Positions 1 through 10,399 of a stretch of 64,000 bases of DNA are shown here, piece after piece. The position numbers and the translations under genes were made by a program. Source of the DNA: Carex sylvatica (taxonomy: Eukaryota; Streptophyta; Magnoliopsida; Poales; Cyperaceae); NCBI GenBank assembly GCA_964058845.1, contig CAXKVR010000170.1:186001-250000 (forward strand), given 5' to 3'. Every line of letters starts with the position of its first letter. Position 1 is the first letter of the stretch. A model generated the notes under the pieces. It saw nothing but the letters and a program-made list of their open reading frames with translations. It was not told the DNA's origin and ran no database searches.

Positions 1-66
1 TTTTTTGGAGACTATTTTTTTAGTACAATTATTTACTTATATTATTTTATTTTCTAATTTTTTTAG

Positions 67-1148
67 TACATGTCAAAGGCAAATTTCTACTTAATGAAGG
101 TGGGCAAAAATAATCCCAGAGATGTAAACGAAGATCCAGCATATGAGAAAATATATCAATCCCGTGATGGAGGTTGGCGTTGGGGAATTACGACCACCAA
201 CGGGTCGGAGTCGCTGAATGCAGTATTCAAGAAGAGTCGGATGTTGCCCGTGGCTGCAGTTGTAGAGGATACATTCTACAAGTTAAATGCATGGTTTCAG
301 GAATGGCGTGCTAAGGCCGCAGAATTAATAAGGATGAACCAGTCATTTTCAACAAGGGTGGAGGAGAAACTAAGACAACACAGGGACAAAGGTGCAACTA
401 TGACCGTGATCCCGATGGGTAATGATGGTACTGAATTCGAAGTGCAAAATCCAAATGAATATGTTCCTACCAGTTGCAAACCAGATGGCACTATGGAGTT
501 TGTGAAGAGGGCTTGCAAGTACGTGGTTAAATTCAGAGATGCCAGGGCGGTAACCTGTACATGCCAAGGACCCCAACTAAGTCACATACCCTGTAGTCAC
601 GTGATGGCTGTATGCCGAGTGAGGAACTACTGTGAGGACCACTATGTTGCTGACATGTATCGTACCGATTACCTTGTTTCCACTTGGGGTGGATCTTTCC
701 ATTCTTATCCCGATCAGCATGAGTGGCCTGCATATGTCGGTGATAGAATACTTCCTTCAGAAGGATGGATAAGAAAGGGAAGGAGGAGACACAAGCATGT
801 TGTAATGACCATGGACGAGATGGGTGGTAGGCGACCGTCGGGAAATCGGGCTCGCCGTTCTGTTTCTGACAGGCGCACAGCAGGTATTTAGCATTGTACG
901 AAAATTATTTATGATCTTATTATATTACTAACTGAATTGTGTTCCTATGTTCAGATGCCATAAACGAGCACAACGAAAGAGAAAATGCTAGAGTTGTTGC
1001 TGAAGCAACTGGTAGAACAGAACATCCCCCTCCTCCGAGCCAATCATCTAGTTGCCAAGCCTCTACAAGTAATGCCGCACCTGCAGTTGGTACCAGTAGA
1101 ACTAGACGCATCATTGGTTTTTTGAGACGTGGTGGAAGGGGCAGATAA
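67..1148 (+). CDS. MULE transposase, C-terminal part (two exons, 5' cut by window)
   Basis: C-terminal part of a Mutator-like transposase. The first visible exon follows a pyrimidine-rich acceptor (TTTTTTAG ending at 66) and runs 67-883. A 71-bp intron (884-954, AG|GTATTT to TTCAG) joins it to 955-1148 in frame, ending at TAA 1146-1148. The ATG at 70 is probably an internal codon, because the frame is open back to the acceptor. A SWIM zinc finger is visible around 553-624: C-T-C, then C-S-H followed by V-M-A-V-C, the CxC...CxH pattern of plant MULE transposases. Upstream is the conserved stretch beginning GITTTNGSESLNAVF, followed by a helical K/R-rich segment. The last exon is low complexity (four prolines, Ser-rich, a Gly/Arg tail). 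The DDE catalytic domain would lie before base 1. The visible part has no internal stop. The neighbouring plant mobile domain gene is convergent, an arrangement expected if both are cargo of one MULE. Confidence 0.85.
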
Positions 1149-1440
1149 ACCTGCTATTGTGTGAAGATATTTGTGTTGTGTGAACTTATTTGTTTGGTTC
1201 GAGCTAAATTATGAAATAGAATTACGTAGTAACTAATGAGTACAAATGACGAAATGTAAAGTATAAAAAGATATGCACGTAGATAAAAATGACGAAATGT
1301 AAAGTAAACAAAAGATAAAAGCCAGCATGATAAGCATAAATTATATACACATTTGATCTAGATTTCATCATAAAATAACACCAATTATCTTGTATTTATA
1401 ATATAAAGTGATTAAAATATACCTAGAATCAAGTTACTGC
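1149..1440. other. AT-rich 3' flank of the MULE gene
   Basis: No gene. Two copies of an AAATGACGAAATGTAAAGTA-type 20-mer lie about 45 bp apart (near 1244 and 1289). Nothing else is recognisable. The sequence may include the transposase 3' UTR. Confidence 0.5.
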
Positions 1441-2195
1441 GGTTGTTTGGCTTTTCAATGCAGGAAATGATGCAAAATAGCAAAAATACCCCCCAGTGCG
1501 GATCCGCCACCCGCACTGCGGATCAACCCAGCCGCACTCACTGCCAGAGAAAAAGTCCGAGCCTAGTGCGGACGCACTGAGGCCAGTGCGGATGAGCCCA
1601 GCCGCATTTAGGACTTAGCCAAAATTCAGAAAGTTTCAGAGAAGCAGAACCCATCTGCAGTGCGGGTCATCCATCCGCAGTGTCACCCGCACCCAGAGAA
1701 ATTTACATAAGTTAAAAAAGGAAACTTGTCCCAGTGCGGGTGAAGCCACCCGCAGTGCGGGTTATCCATCCGCACTGGACCCCGCAACCAGAGAAATTTA
1801 CATAAGTTAAAAAAAGAAACTTGTCCCAATGCGGGTGAAGCCACCCGCAGTGTGGTTCATCCATCCTCACTGGACCCGCAGAAAGCCAATAACTGCCCGG
1901 TTTGACAGTTTTTCTATTTTTGACGCTTTATGGACGCATTTTAAAATTCCTCTTTCGGGTATTGAACCCAAACTTTAGGATTACTTAAACAACCCCCCCA
2001 TTTAGTTTTCTTTATTGCACTTTACTTTATTATTATTTTCTGAAATTAATTATTTAGAGTTTAAAACTAAGTATTTTCCATACTCTCTGTGGATCGATAC
2101 CTAAAGTACTACTTTGATAGAATTGTGCACTTGCAATTTGACTCAAAAGTGTTTAAGGTTTAAAAGGTACATCTTATTGTACTGAAGCTTTGTTA
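1441..2195 (+). mobile_element. ATHILA-like LTR fragment (3' part, truncated)
   Basis: The segment around 1955-2000 (GGGTATTGAACCCAAACTTT and the C-run after it) and 2085-2195 (GGATCGATACC, then GTACTGAAGCTTTGT) is the reverse complement of the LTR starting at 15237, so this is an LTR of that family on the + strand. It stops about 25 bp short of the LTR end seen at 15237. No PBS or internal region follows. The part from 1490 to 1880 holds several GTGCGG...CCGCAC inverted pairs of about 21-22 bp. The left boundary is uncertain. A 13-bp match (TAAAAGGTACATC) occurs at 2161-2173 and again at 2291-2303. Confidence 0.6.
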
Positions 2196-2211
2196 GCGTA
2201 CCCTTCACACG

Positions 2212-2283
2212 CATCACTGCAAACTCAAAATACTACAGTTAGACCTACATCACTGCAAACTCAAAATACTACAGTCAGACCTA
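2212..2283. repeat. 36-bp tandem duplication
   Basis: Two 36-bp units (2212-2247, 2248-2283) begin CATCACTGCAAACTC and differ by one visible base (T/C near the unit end). They lie between the LTR fragment and the stop codon of the plant mobile domain gene. Confidence 0.85.
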
Positions 2284-2310
2284 CTCAAACTAAAAGGTAC
2301 ATCATCCTCG

Positions 2311-5300
2311 TCATTTCCTGCCGGAGGGAGACAACCTACGAGCCGCTATGCCTTTGCCATCCCTGTGCGGCTGCACGTGCCTCTGCGGACTCGCATCTCC
2401 TAAATCCTCCTCCTCCATATCCTCGTCCTTCTCTCCCGTATATATGTGATGCGTACCTGTACCGGCTGTCCATGGATCAAATACACCAGCTGACTCTGCG
2501 GGTGCCGGGCCTGTACGTAGCTCCCATGGATCTTCCTCCCAGCTTGCAGCATACGTGACAGGAGGCAGTGTACCAAATAATGCAGAGACAAAGCCATCTG
2601 CAGTCTGAGATGCACTCCCTCCAGCCTCGTAGTCGTGCTCCATCTCCACTCCATATCGTGGCCTGTGGGAGCCAATGTCCTCAGCATCTGTATCAAAGGG
2701 GGGCAGCTCATCCACGCTAAAACTAGGCTCGGCATTCCAACGAGGTGCTCCATCCTAAATTGAAATAATGTCAGTTTTTCTACATACAAATAACTCTGCA
2801 ATAAATAATATAAAACAGTAACTGACCGGGCCAAGCTCTACCGGAACTCCGTATTTATTTCTGTAAGCGTCCCATCCTTGTGTATTCAACACCCAGTGGT
2901 GGAACGCCCAACCCGAGTCATCCTCTACATAATTGAAAGTTAAGTGAGTTACAACAAATAATTCGGTGAAAATAGAACCATTGCGTGTGTCCTACTTTTA
3001 ATATTAACTTGCAATTACCTGCAGGAGGTGATGGCATATCCTGAGCGTATATGGCCTCTGGTTGATAATCTGGATTACGCGGTGTCTTCTGTATATCCCG
3101 CCAATTGATGTTCTCCCCAGAATCGCGCAGCATGCCAACGAGGCGGCCTTCAAAATCGCCTGTCTCCACGATTGGTGCAGTATGCTCGAGCATTTGGCAT
3201 CCTATATATCGCCAAGCATCTCTCGCCATGCACACCAGGCTGTGTCCAACTCCTCTCATAGCTATCAACATCTGCACACAACATGATTATGACAACAGTA
3301 AGTAATTAAAATTTATAATTTGTAATTACAGTATGTTTAAGTTGTATTTACCGCGCGAGCATTGATCGGACCCCAAGGCATGTAATTGCCAGATGAATCC
3401 ATCAGTCTACGTCGAAGGTTGTCGCCATAATGGCCCGTAAGATAGACTGACGGCATGCCCCATCTCTGGTACCAGACGGCATATCTCAAATCCCCGGGAC
3501 CAGCACCCACTGACGCTCCCGATGGCGGACTCCATAACTGCTGATCCGGATGTCGAGCCAAGCCGTACTCCAAGCTGTAATGCTGTCTCCAGTCGACTTT
3601 GGGCTTAGTGTGCGCCGTACTGTAGGTACAATTAATTAGAAATGAGAGAAACGGTGACATTACTAAAGGGATAATAAAATTAAGTACATAGTACTTACTT
3701 GTGAAACTTGTCGGTATCATCCTTACCCATTAGCGGGTTATCCGGAATGAAAGCATCCAAGCCAAATTGTCGAGACACCCGATCGGGATAATGATACTCC
3801 AATATCCAGAAACAAACGACTGGTCCCCGATAATACCATAGTCGTGTCTGCTCCAGTGTCAGCGGGCTCAGCCATCTACGCTGATACCATGTACGATACA
3901 GAAACCAATCGACATTTGCATCTCGGAGCATCTGGAGCTGACCCCGAACATAAGAAACCCCCCTGCCTATTTCTTCATAACTTTGATGACTGCCCCATAT
4001 GGCACCGTAGACGGGGCATCTGTCTGGGGTAGGAACTCCCCATCGGGGATGTGGCAATGGTATAACTGGCCGATTTACAGGCAGATGTGACCACGACCAA
4101 TGCTGTAGCAGAAGAAGCGGTCTAAAAATCTGTTTATTCCTCACCTGAAAATTTAACTTAAAATAAAAACTTGGTGCGTCTTATTCAACTTTCAATTACA
4201 ACGTATATTAATACAGACTTACCAGACAGGCATGACACAGGCCTCTGTATAAGTGGGCAAGGACCGCTCCACCCCAGTTCCATCTCGATTCTTTCTCCAT
4301 GTTTCTCAGCATAGAGAGGTACATAATCGGGACCGCATCACCGCTGGAATCCTCGAACATGACAGCACCACACAAATCCAGCACATACGCCCTAGTATAC
4401 CTGCAATATAAAATAATCAATATAAATAATTGAGATTGTTGATTAACTACTAAGTTACTTTAAAGAGTGTAATGGTACCTCCTGACTGCCTCAATGTCAG
4501 CAGTCTCAGGAAATATCTGATTCTGAAAGAAGTGAGACCGGAGTGCCTTTAGAGAAATACAGTACCCAGAATACCGGAACTCCTCCTCCTCCTCCTCCCC
4601 CTTCTTCTTCTTCTTCTTCTTCTTCAATTTCTTCTGCAGATTCTTTGGATCACACCCTAACAACTCTGGTATCATCATCTGCAGGTTTGGATGGTCTGAG
4701 ATGCCACCTATGGGCTCGCCATCAATGGGTAAACCCCATAATGCGCTCACATCACCAAGGGTGACTGTCATCTCCCCGACCGGGAGATGAAATGTATGGG
4801 TCTCAGGTCGCCATCTCTCCGCTAGACCATGCATCAGAGACTGATCGATCTTACTCTGCGGCATAGTGGCAAGCTGATACAACCCAAGGTTCAAGAGGCA
4901 TAGCTGCATTTCTTCATGGAGAACGAACAGAATCTCAGACCTGCGGTGCCTCACCGTAAGCATGACATCATCCTGTATTTATTATCAATTTATGAGACTC
5001 AAATCGTGTCATTTTTTTCGTATTATTTATTTACATTAAGTATAAAAATCACGTACCTCAAGAGATGCCAATGAGACGCGGTGCTTAACATGATGGGTCC
5101 ATAGAAGAGGACTAAATGTATCAGGATCATGCGCACCATCTGTAAAACCAGCCTGAGAACCCGCTCCAATCGGATCCTCATATGACGACGGACCCTCTCC
5201 AATCGAATCCACCGAGGATGTGCCCGCTACACTCGGATCCACGGCATCTGGACCCGCTGCAGCTAGATCCGCTGCAGGTGCAGCTCGTACTCCCCACCGT

Positions 5301-5314
5301 CTAGATCTGGGCAT
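2311..5314 (-). CDS. plant mobile domain (PMD) protein, MAIN-like / 'PP7 long form' type
   Basis: An eight-exon model reads through without a stop: exons 5314-5057, 4972-4479, 4400-4223, 4144-3699, 3619-3352, 3271-3019, 2924-2827 and 2754-2311. All introns are GT-AG and phases agree throughout, giving 2439 nt or 812 aa. Residues about 140-173 carry the family signature (THTFHLPVGEMTV, then LWGLPIDGEP). Residues 1-86 are Ala/Ser/Gly-rich and probably disordered, and the C-terminus is acidic then basic. PMD proteins occur both as host genes (MAIN and MAIN-LIKE, meristem maintenance and silencing) and as cargo of retrotransposons and MULEs. Here the gene is convergent with a MULE transposase 1.2 kb away, so MULE cargo is likely. 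The start is chosen because the 5' UTR intron acceptor lies one base before this ATG. A K/E run at about residues 200-217 is encoded by a microsatellite. Molecular function is unknown. Confidence 0.82.
4581..4625 (-). repeat. coding TTC/CTC microsatellite in PMD exon 2
   Basis: On the + strand, six CTC-type triplets are followed by a C run and eight TTC triplets. On the coding strand this reads as a Lys run followed by a Glu run (about residues 200-217) inside the PMD domain. Length is a multiple of three, so the frame is kept. Confidence 0.9.
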
Positions 5315-5315
5315 A

Positions 5316-6052
5316 CTACATTTACAAAAAAAATCCATATTAATCAACCACAAATTTTAAAAATTAAAATTAATTCAAAATTTTAAACAATTTATAAATA
5401 TTTTCAACCAAATTCAAACCCTAATTGAACTGCAAATTCAAGCAATTAAAACCCTAAAATAGTGAATTATTTATAATAAACTACTAATTATATGATATTA
5501 ATACATTCAATAATTATACAATAACTATAGTATATATTTAATATATTAAGAATATACCATATTAATTTAGTAATAACAGTTAACAATCCGTAAAATAATC
5601 AATAACCACATGAAAATAATAATAATAATAAAGGTACATAAAATTTTAATCCCGCAATTTCCGTAGTTTAATAGCATTTATTAATAATCCCCAATTTCCA
5701 TAATTCGTGACATTATACCAATTCTAACAATTCATAATCGAATCGAATTTAACAATTACAAAACTTAATTACATTTGCATAAGTTACACAATCGAATAGA
5801 ATTCAACAATTACACAATTTCATCACAATCGAGTCGAACCGAATCGATTTGAATCGAATCGAACCGAATCAACCGAATCAATTCGATTTCAATAATTACA
5901 CAATTTAATCACAATTGAATCGAACCGAATCGATTTTAGCCGAATCGAACCTAATCGATTTTAACCGAATCGATTTGAATCGAATCGAACCGAATCAACT
6001 CGATTTCAACAATTACACAACTTAATCGCATTCAATCGAATCAAAAACTTAC
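5316..6052 (-). other. 5' UTR intron of the PMD gene, AT-rich, with GAATCGAA repeats
   Basis: A 737-bp inferred intron. The minus-strand donor CTCGG|GTAAGT is at 6053/6052, and the acceptor ATGTAG lies one base before the ATG at 5314. From about 5738 to 6040 it holds degenerate repeats built on GAATCGAA and GAACCGAATC. No coding sequence was seen. Confidence 0.6.
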
Positions 6053-6330
6053 CCGAGAGAAATGGAGCAATTCCAACGAGGTAGACCGCGGAGACGTGCG
6101 GATTCGTGGGCGGGGAGGTGCGAGCGAGCGAGAGAGTGAGCGAGCGAGGGAGAGGAGAGGAGAGGAGTGGCGCAGCAGCGGCGGAGACAAGGGCGGAGCA
6201 CCGGCGGCGGGGGTGGGGACGGACTTGTCTGGGGCGGCTGGCTGGGTTTTTTTTTTCCTTTTTCTTGTTCTGGTGCGGAGGGGAGGCAGAGAAAGGAGAG
6301 TGGGGAAAGGGTTCACGGGCTTAAATGATC
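6053..6330 (-). promoter_or_regulatory. GC/GA-rich leader exon and promoter region of the PMD gene
   Basis: An abrupt GC-rich block in AT-rich surroundings. It has GAGCGAGCGAGAGAG-type repeats on the + strand (pyrimidine-rich CT on the transcribed sense strand), typical of plant core promoters and 5' UTRs. It ends at a strong donor at 6052. Open frames of 70-90 codons in this block are low complexity and are not called. The transcription start is not placed. Confidence 0.5.
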
Positions 6331-6890
6331 ACTAGTGGACCGCCCGACCCTGGGGCGGTTTGCTCACCACTGGACCGCCTGCAGTGGGGGCGGTTTGCTC
6401 TCTTCATGACCCGCCCCAGGCCCAGGCGGGTCACTTCTATTTTGGGCTGCCCCGGGCCCGGGCGGTTGGGTTATTTTATAAAAAAAAGGTTATTTTTAAA
6501 ATTTCGTTTTGTTTTTGGGGTATTAATAAAAATGGCCGAAATATGTAACACGGTATTACTTCTTAAAAAAAAATTAGAACTGTGGCATGATTCGTCGTTG
6601 GGTATATCTATTTTATTTTTGCTTATATATTTAGAATTAAAACTGAATTATGGACATTCGGAGAAAAATGAAGTAAAAAGGTTCTTATTTATCAATTAAA
6701 CCGAATTACATGACTATGTGGAGCTAGCTACAACATAAAAAAAAAATGAGTTAACAATCAACAAATATAAATATGCAATTAAATTATCAACTAAAACAAA
6801 TAATATTATCATACCTGTCAAGTGGAAGTGAAATATCAAATATATCAACCGTTTCAATATTTATTTTCTCAAATATTTTAATCAGTGTTC
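6331..6890. other. GC-rich inverted motifs, then AT-rich unassigned DNA
   Basis: From 6337 to 6470 GGACCGCC/GGGCGGTTTGCTC occurs twice, followed by the inverted pair GACCCGCC...GGCGGGTC and CCCCGGGCCCGGGCGG. These could be regulatory or terminal sequences of the MULE carrying the PMD gene, but no terminal inverted repeat pair was established. From 6480 to 6890 it is AT-rich and nothing is recognised. Confidence 0.35.
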
Positions 6891-7217
6891 TAAATAGCGC
6901 GCTATAGCATTTTTGGATCCTAAACGCTAAGCTATGGCATCAAAACGCACTATTTGAGTTACGGACACTATAGCGATAATAACGGTCCGCTATAGCGGAT
7001 AATGTGTAGCATAAATAGCACGCGCTATGCAACATGAGTTTTTTTTTTCTTTTCAATTTATATGAGCTTTAAATAAAGGCTCAGATTAGATTTTAACCGT
7101 GATTTTTTTTTTTTTGCAATTGACGTACTAAGCTTTATATTAAACTATTAATTATTAAATGAGAGATCCATCAAACGAAATAAAATAAGGAAGCTACAGC
7201 GCGCTATGCAACATGAA
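6891..7217. repeat. fold-back segment with AGCGCGCTAT motifs (MITE-like, unclassified)
   Basis: TAGCGCGCTATAG at 6896, CTATAGCG and CGCTATAGCGG around 6969-7000, and two copies of CGCGCTATGCAACATGA (7021 and 7201) make a cluster of short inverted and direct repeats. The left edge CAGTGTTCTAAA resembles ends of some hAT-type nonautonomous elements, but no matching right end or target duplication was found. Confidence 0.4.
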
Positions 7218-7545
7218 AAGTTCAGCCTGGGAGGAAAAGTCTGGCTCAAAAATGAAAGGAAGTCAGATAATCGAGAATAATAATGTGGTTTACTTTCCTC
7301 CAAATGTTACTGAAACCCGTCCATCTCGGATCATGGGAACAAGAGAAAATATAACTATTACCCGTAACGCATTCAATGTGTTCCCCAACCAACATGAGGT
7401 ATTTCTGTGTGTTGCCTGTGGCTTTATCAAGAAAGCCCCAAGAAGGCTAACATGCCCAAACCATGGCATGGAACAAACTCTTCAAAGACATGAAAAGTTC
7501 AGCCTGGGAGGAAAAGTATGGCTCAAAGATGAAAGGAAGTCAGAT
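7211..7545. repeat. 58-bp direct duplication, copies at 7211-7268 and 7488-7545
   Basis: Both copies start ACATGAAAAGTTCAGCC and end AAGTCAGAT, with two visible mismatches. The second lies in its natural place inside the Tat-lineage ORF. The first forms the ORF's apparent N-terminus, so that start is likely an artefact of the duplication. Confidence 0.85.
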
Positions 7546-9080
7546 GTGGACCATAATATCTACAATACCTATATTGTCAAATGCATCCTACCACATGACT
7601 CATACCTGTTGATTATACCGTCTGGGTTGAAAATTAGGACTTATCCTGATGACCGCCACTCGTCTGATGAATCAGACACCTATTATGATAATAATGAAGA
7701 TGATTTAACAAGCAGAGATGATGACATCTCTCATGAAACATGTCATGCGGTATCAACCGAAGATGATGAAAGTGATTATGAGATCACTGCTAAGGAAGCC
7801 CCAAAGGAGCTCGAAGAAGGCGGCCAAAATACCATAGATGAACTGGTTGAAGTCAATTTAGGAAACGAAGTAAAACATAGACCCACCTTTGTAAGTACAT
7901 CCCTAACAATTGATAGAAGGGAGTGATTGGTAGAACTCTTAAAAGAATATGCTGATTACTTCGCATGGAACTACCATGAAATGCCGGGTTTGAATCCACA
8001 AGTGGCTACCCACAAGCTAAAAATAGACGCTGAGTTTAAACCTGTCAAGCAAACTCCACGACGAGTAAGGGTTAAACTCGAAGAACAAATCTCTGCTGAG
8101 ACCAAAAAATTGATAGATGCAGGGTTCATACGAGAAGAAGAAACTCCCGACTGGGTAGCCAGCATAGTTCCCGTTAAAAAGAAAAATGGGCAAATACGCA
8201 TATGTGTGGATTTTCGGGGCCTTAATAAAGCATGTCCCAAAGATGACTTCCCCTTACCAGTAACTGAGATCATTGTCGATCACACCTCATCCTATAAAGT
8301 GTTTTCATTCATGGACAGGTACGCTGGGTATAATCAGATTAAGATGGATGATGCAGATTAAAAACATACTGCTTTTCGTACCCTAATTGGGGTTTACTGC
8401 TACACAGTTATGCTGTTCGGCTTGAAAAATGCCGGTGCCACGTATCAGCGTTCCATGACCAAAATATTTGATGATTTCATACATAAAATCGTCGAGTGTT
8501 ATGTTGATGATTTGGTAGTCAAAGTCATGACTTATGAAGAGCATCTTGAAAATCTCCGAATAGTCTTTGATAGGCTAAGATTACATGCTCTGAAGCTCAA
8601 TCCGCTCAAGTGTGCCTTCATGGTTTCATCTGGGAAGTTCCTTAGATTTGTAGTTAGACACCGAGGAATAGAAATAGATCCTGGCAAAATCAAAGCCATT
8701 ATGGAGCTTTCGCCTCCTCAAAATCTCAAACAGTTACGGTCCTTTCAGGGACGTTTAGCCTACATAAGGCACTTCATAGGAAACCTATCCGGTAAGATAT
8801 GACAGTTCACCCGGTTGACTAAAAAGGATGTCCCGTTCAAATGGGACTCAAAATGTCAAGCAGCATTCGAGCGCATAAAATAGTATTTGCTACAACTACC
8901 CATCTTGGCCGCGCCGATACCTGGGAAGCCTCTAACCTTCTACACTACAGCTCTAGAAGGATCATTAGGTGCCTTATTGGCTCAAGAGAATGAAGAAGGC
9001 AAAGAAAATGCTCTGTATTACCTCAGTCGTATGTTGGTCGGAGTTGAAGGTAACCCCATATATCAAGTATACATTTCTTA
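7213..9080 (+). pseudogene. Ty3/gypsy Tat-lineage pol fragment (protease-RT linker, RT, start of RNase H)
   Basis: One reading frame runs from 7213 through in-frame stops at 7924-7926 (TGA), 8359-8361 (TAA), 8800-8802 (TGA) and 8881-8883 (TAG). RT motifs in order: IRICVDFRGLNKACPKDDF near 8197, FMDRYAGYNQIKM near 8310, LFGLKNAGATYQ near 8413, and the catalytic YVDDLVVK near 8500. RNase H begins with TTALEGSLGALL near 8944 and is cut at about 9075. Spacing and wording fit the Tat/Ogre/Retand group rather than ATHILA. Residues about 130-200 are acidic linker. Its transcription direction is opposite to the adjoining ATHILA relic. Multiple stops and loss of both ends mean it is dead. Confidence 0.8.
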
Positions 9081-10236
9081 ATCGAAAAATTTGTATGATC
9101 TTGCCAAAATTTAGAAACCTCAATGTAAATTTCTACAAATCTAAAGTTCAACCTTGGGTTAGTCATGCTTCACACCACAATTCGATTACTCTAACTTTCA
9201 TTTTCTTGAAGGCTTAGAATTTGTAAACTTCGGTTATCTAAATTTGTTACAAAAAATGCATTTTTATTTGTGGAAATTCTTTTAAAAATCCTCCAAGCTT
9301 GGATCAAGCTTAGGTTAGAAAGTCGCGAATTTCATGTGTTGACATTTGCAAGATTTAATTTTTCTTTTGTTGCTTTTATTTTATGACACTATAAATCTTT
9401 ATCCTTAGGACAAAATCGATTAGTTATAGATAGCTAATCCATACCCAACCGTTTTAATTCAAAAGCGCATTTGCATGCTCATGGTTCAACCCTTCCATGA
9501 TACGAACTCATATTTTTAGTACGAACCTGGTCACTTTATCGGGCAAACTAGAGGAGCAAAGTGTCAATAATTTATTGCTATAAGTACGTCATATCGCCGT
9601 AACATAAGTAAGTGGAATCTTATTTTCTTAAAATTTTCAATTTTAACATTATTGCAAAGATACAATGAAAACACACATCCATATGCATTAAATCATACTC
9701 ATGGATATCCCAATCTTTCTCAATTCATTTTCTACATATAAGTTGCATTTAAAAAAAAATTAGATTCCTAAGTTTTCATTTTCGTAAACTTTTATTTTCA
9801 CTAAGTTTTTCGCTAAATTATGGGGTTATTTCAAATTATTCCAAGGGTATTGCTAAAAACTTGTTAAAATTCTCATTAAAATTTCTAATTTTTCGACAAT
9901 CACTCAAATTTATCAAAAGTTTTGTTTTTGCCAACTTTTAACACAAAAATTAAACATGATTTTATACTTTATGCCTAATTAGACAATTAAGTCCAATTAT
10001 ACAAGACTCTATTTTTATAACCTCGTAAAACATCTTGAAAAATTTGCAATTTCAAGTATTTAAGTTCAAAATCACAAATCCTATTCAAGGTCAAGTAAAA
10101 ATTCAAGGTTATAAATCCTAAATTTTGAAAAATAATTAAACGTGCATGCAAAAATACAATTTCTTCCCAATCCCCAAGCTTAAATTAAGCATTGTCCCCA
10201 ATGCGTAAAAATAAACAAAAGTAAATAGGGAGAAAC
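9081..10236 (-). other. 3' noncoding region of element A
   Basis: AT-rich, no gene. It shares CAAGCTTGGATCAAGCTTAG (9295) and the AGAAAGTCGCG stretch with 50990-51020, and the CCCCAAGCTTAAATTAAGCA / CCCAATGCGT block (about 10175-10205) with the segments just before the env-like stop in the two intact ATHILA copies. This homology is what assigns it to ATHILA. Confidence 0.65.
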
Positions 10237-10399
10237 ATGAACTACTCTATTGGCGAAAGATGGTGGTGGTGCTGCACGGCTTCAATGCTTGGGTGGAGGA
10301 TCGGGAGGGCGGCTTCCCCATTGCTTCATTTTGTGTTGATTTTCTCGAGGTTTGTCAATTTCAGATATTTCCACCGACTTTTCTCGCACATATTCTCTA

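Noticed and set aside
6041..6335. Basic/Ser-Arg-rich ORFs on both strands
   Set aside because: Low-complexity GC-rich leader of the PMD gene; open because of composition.
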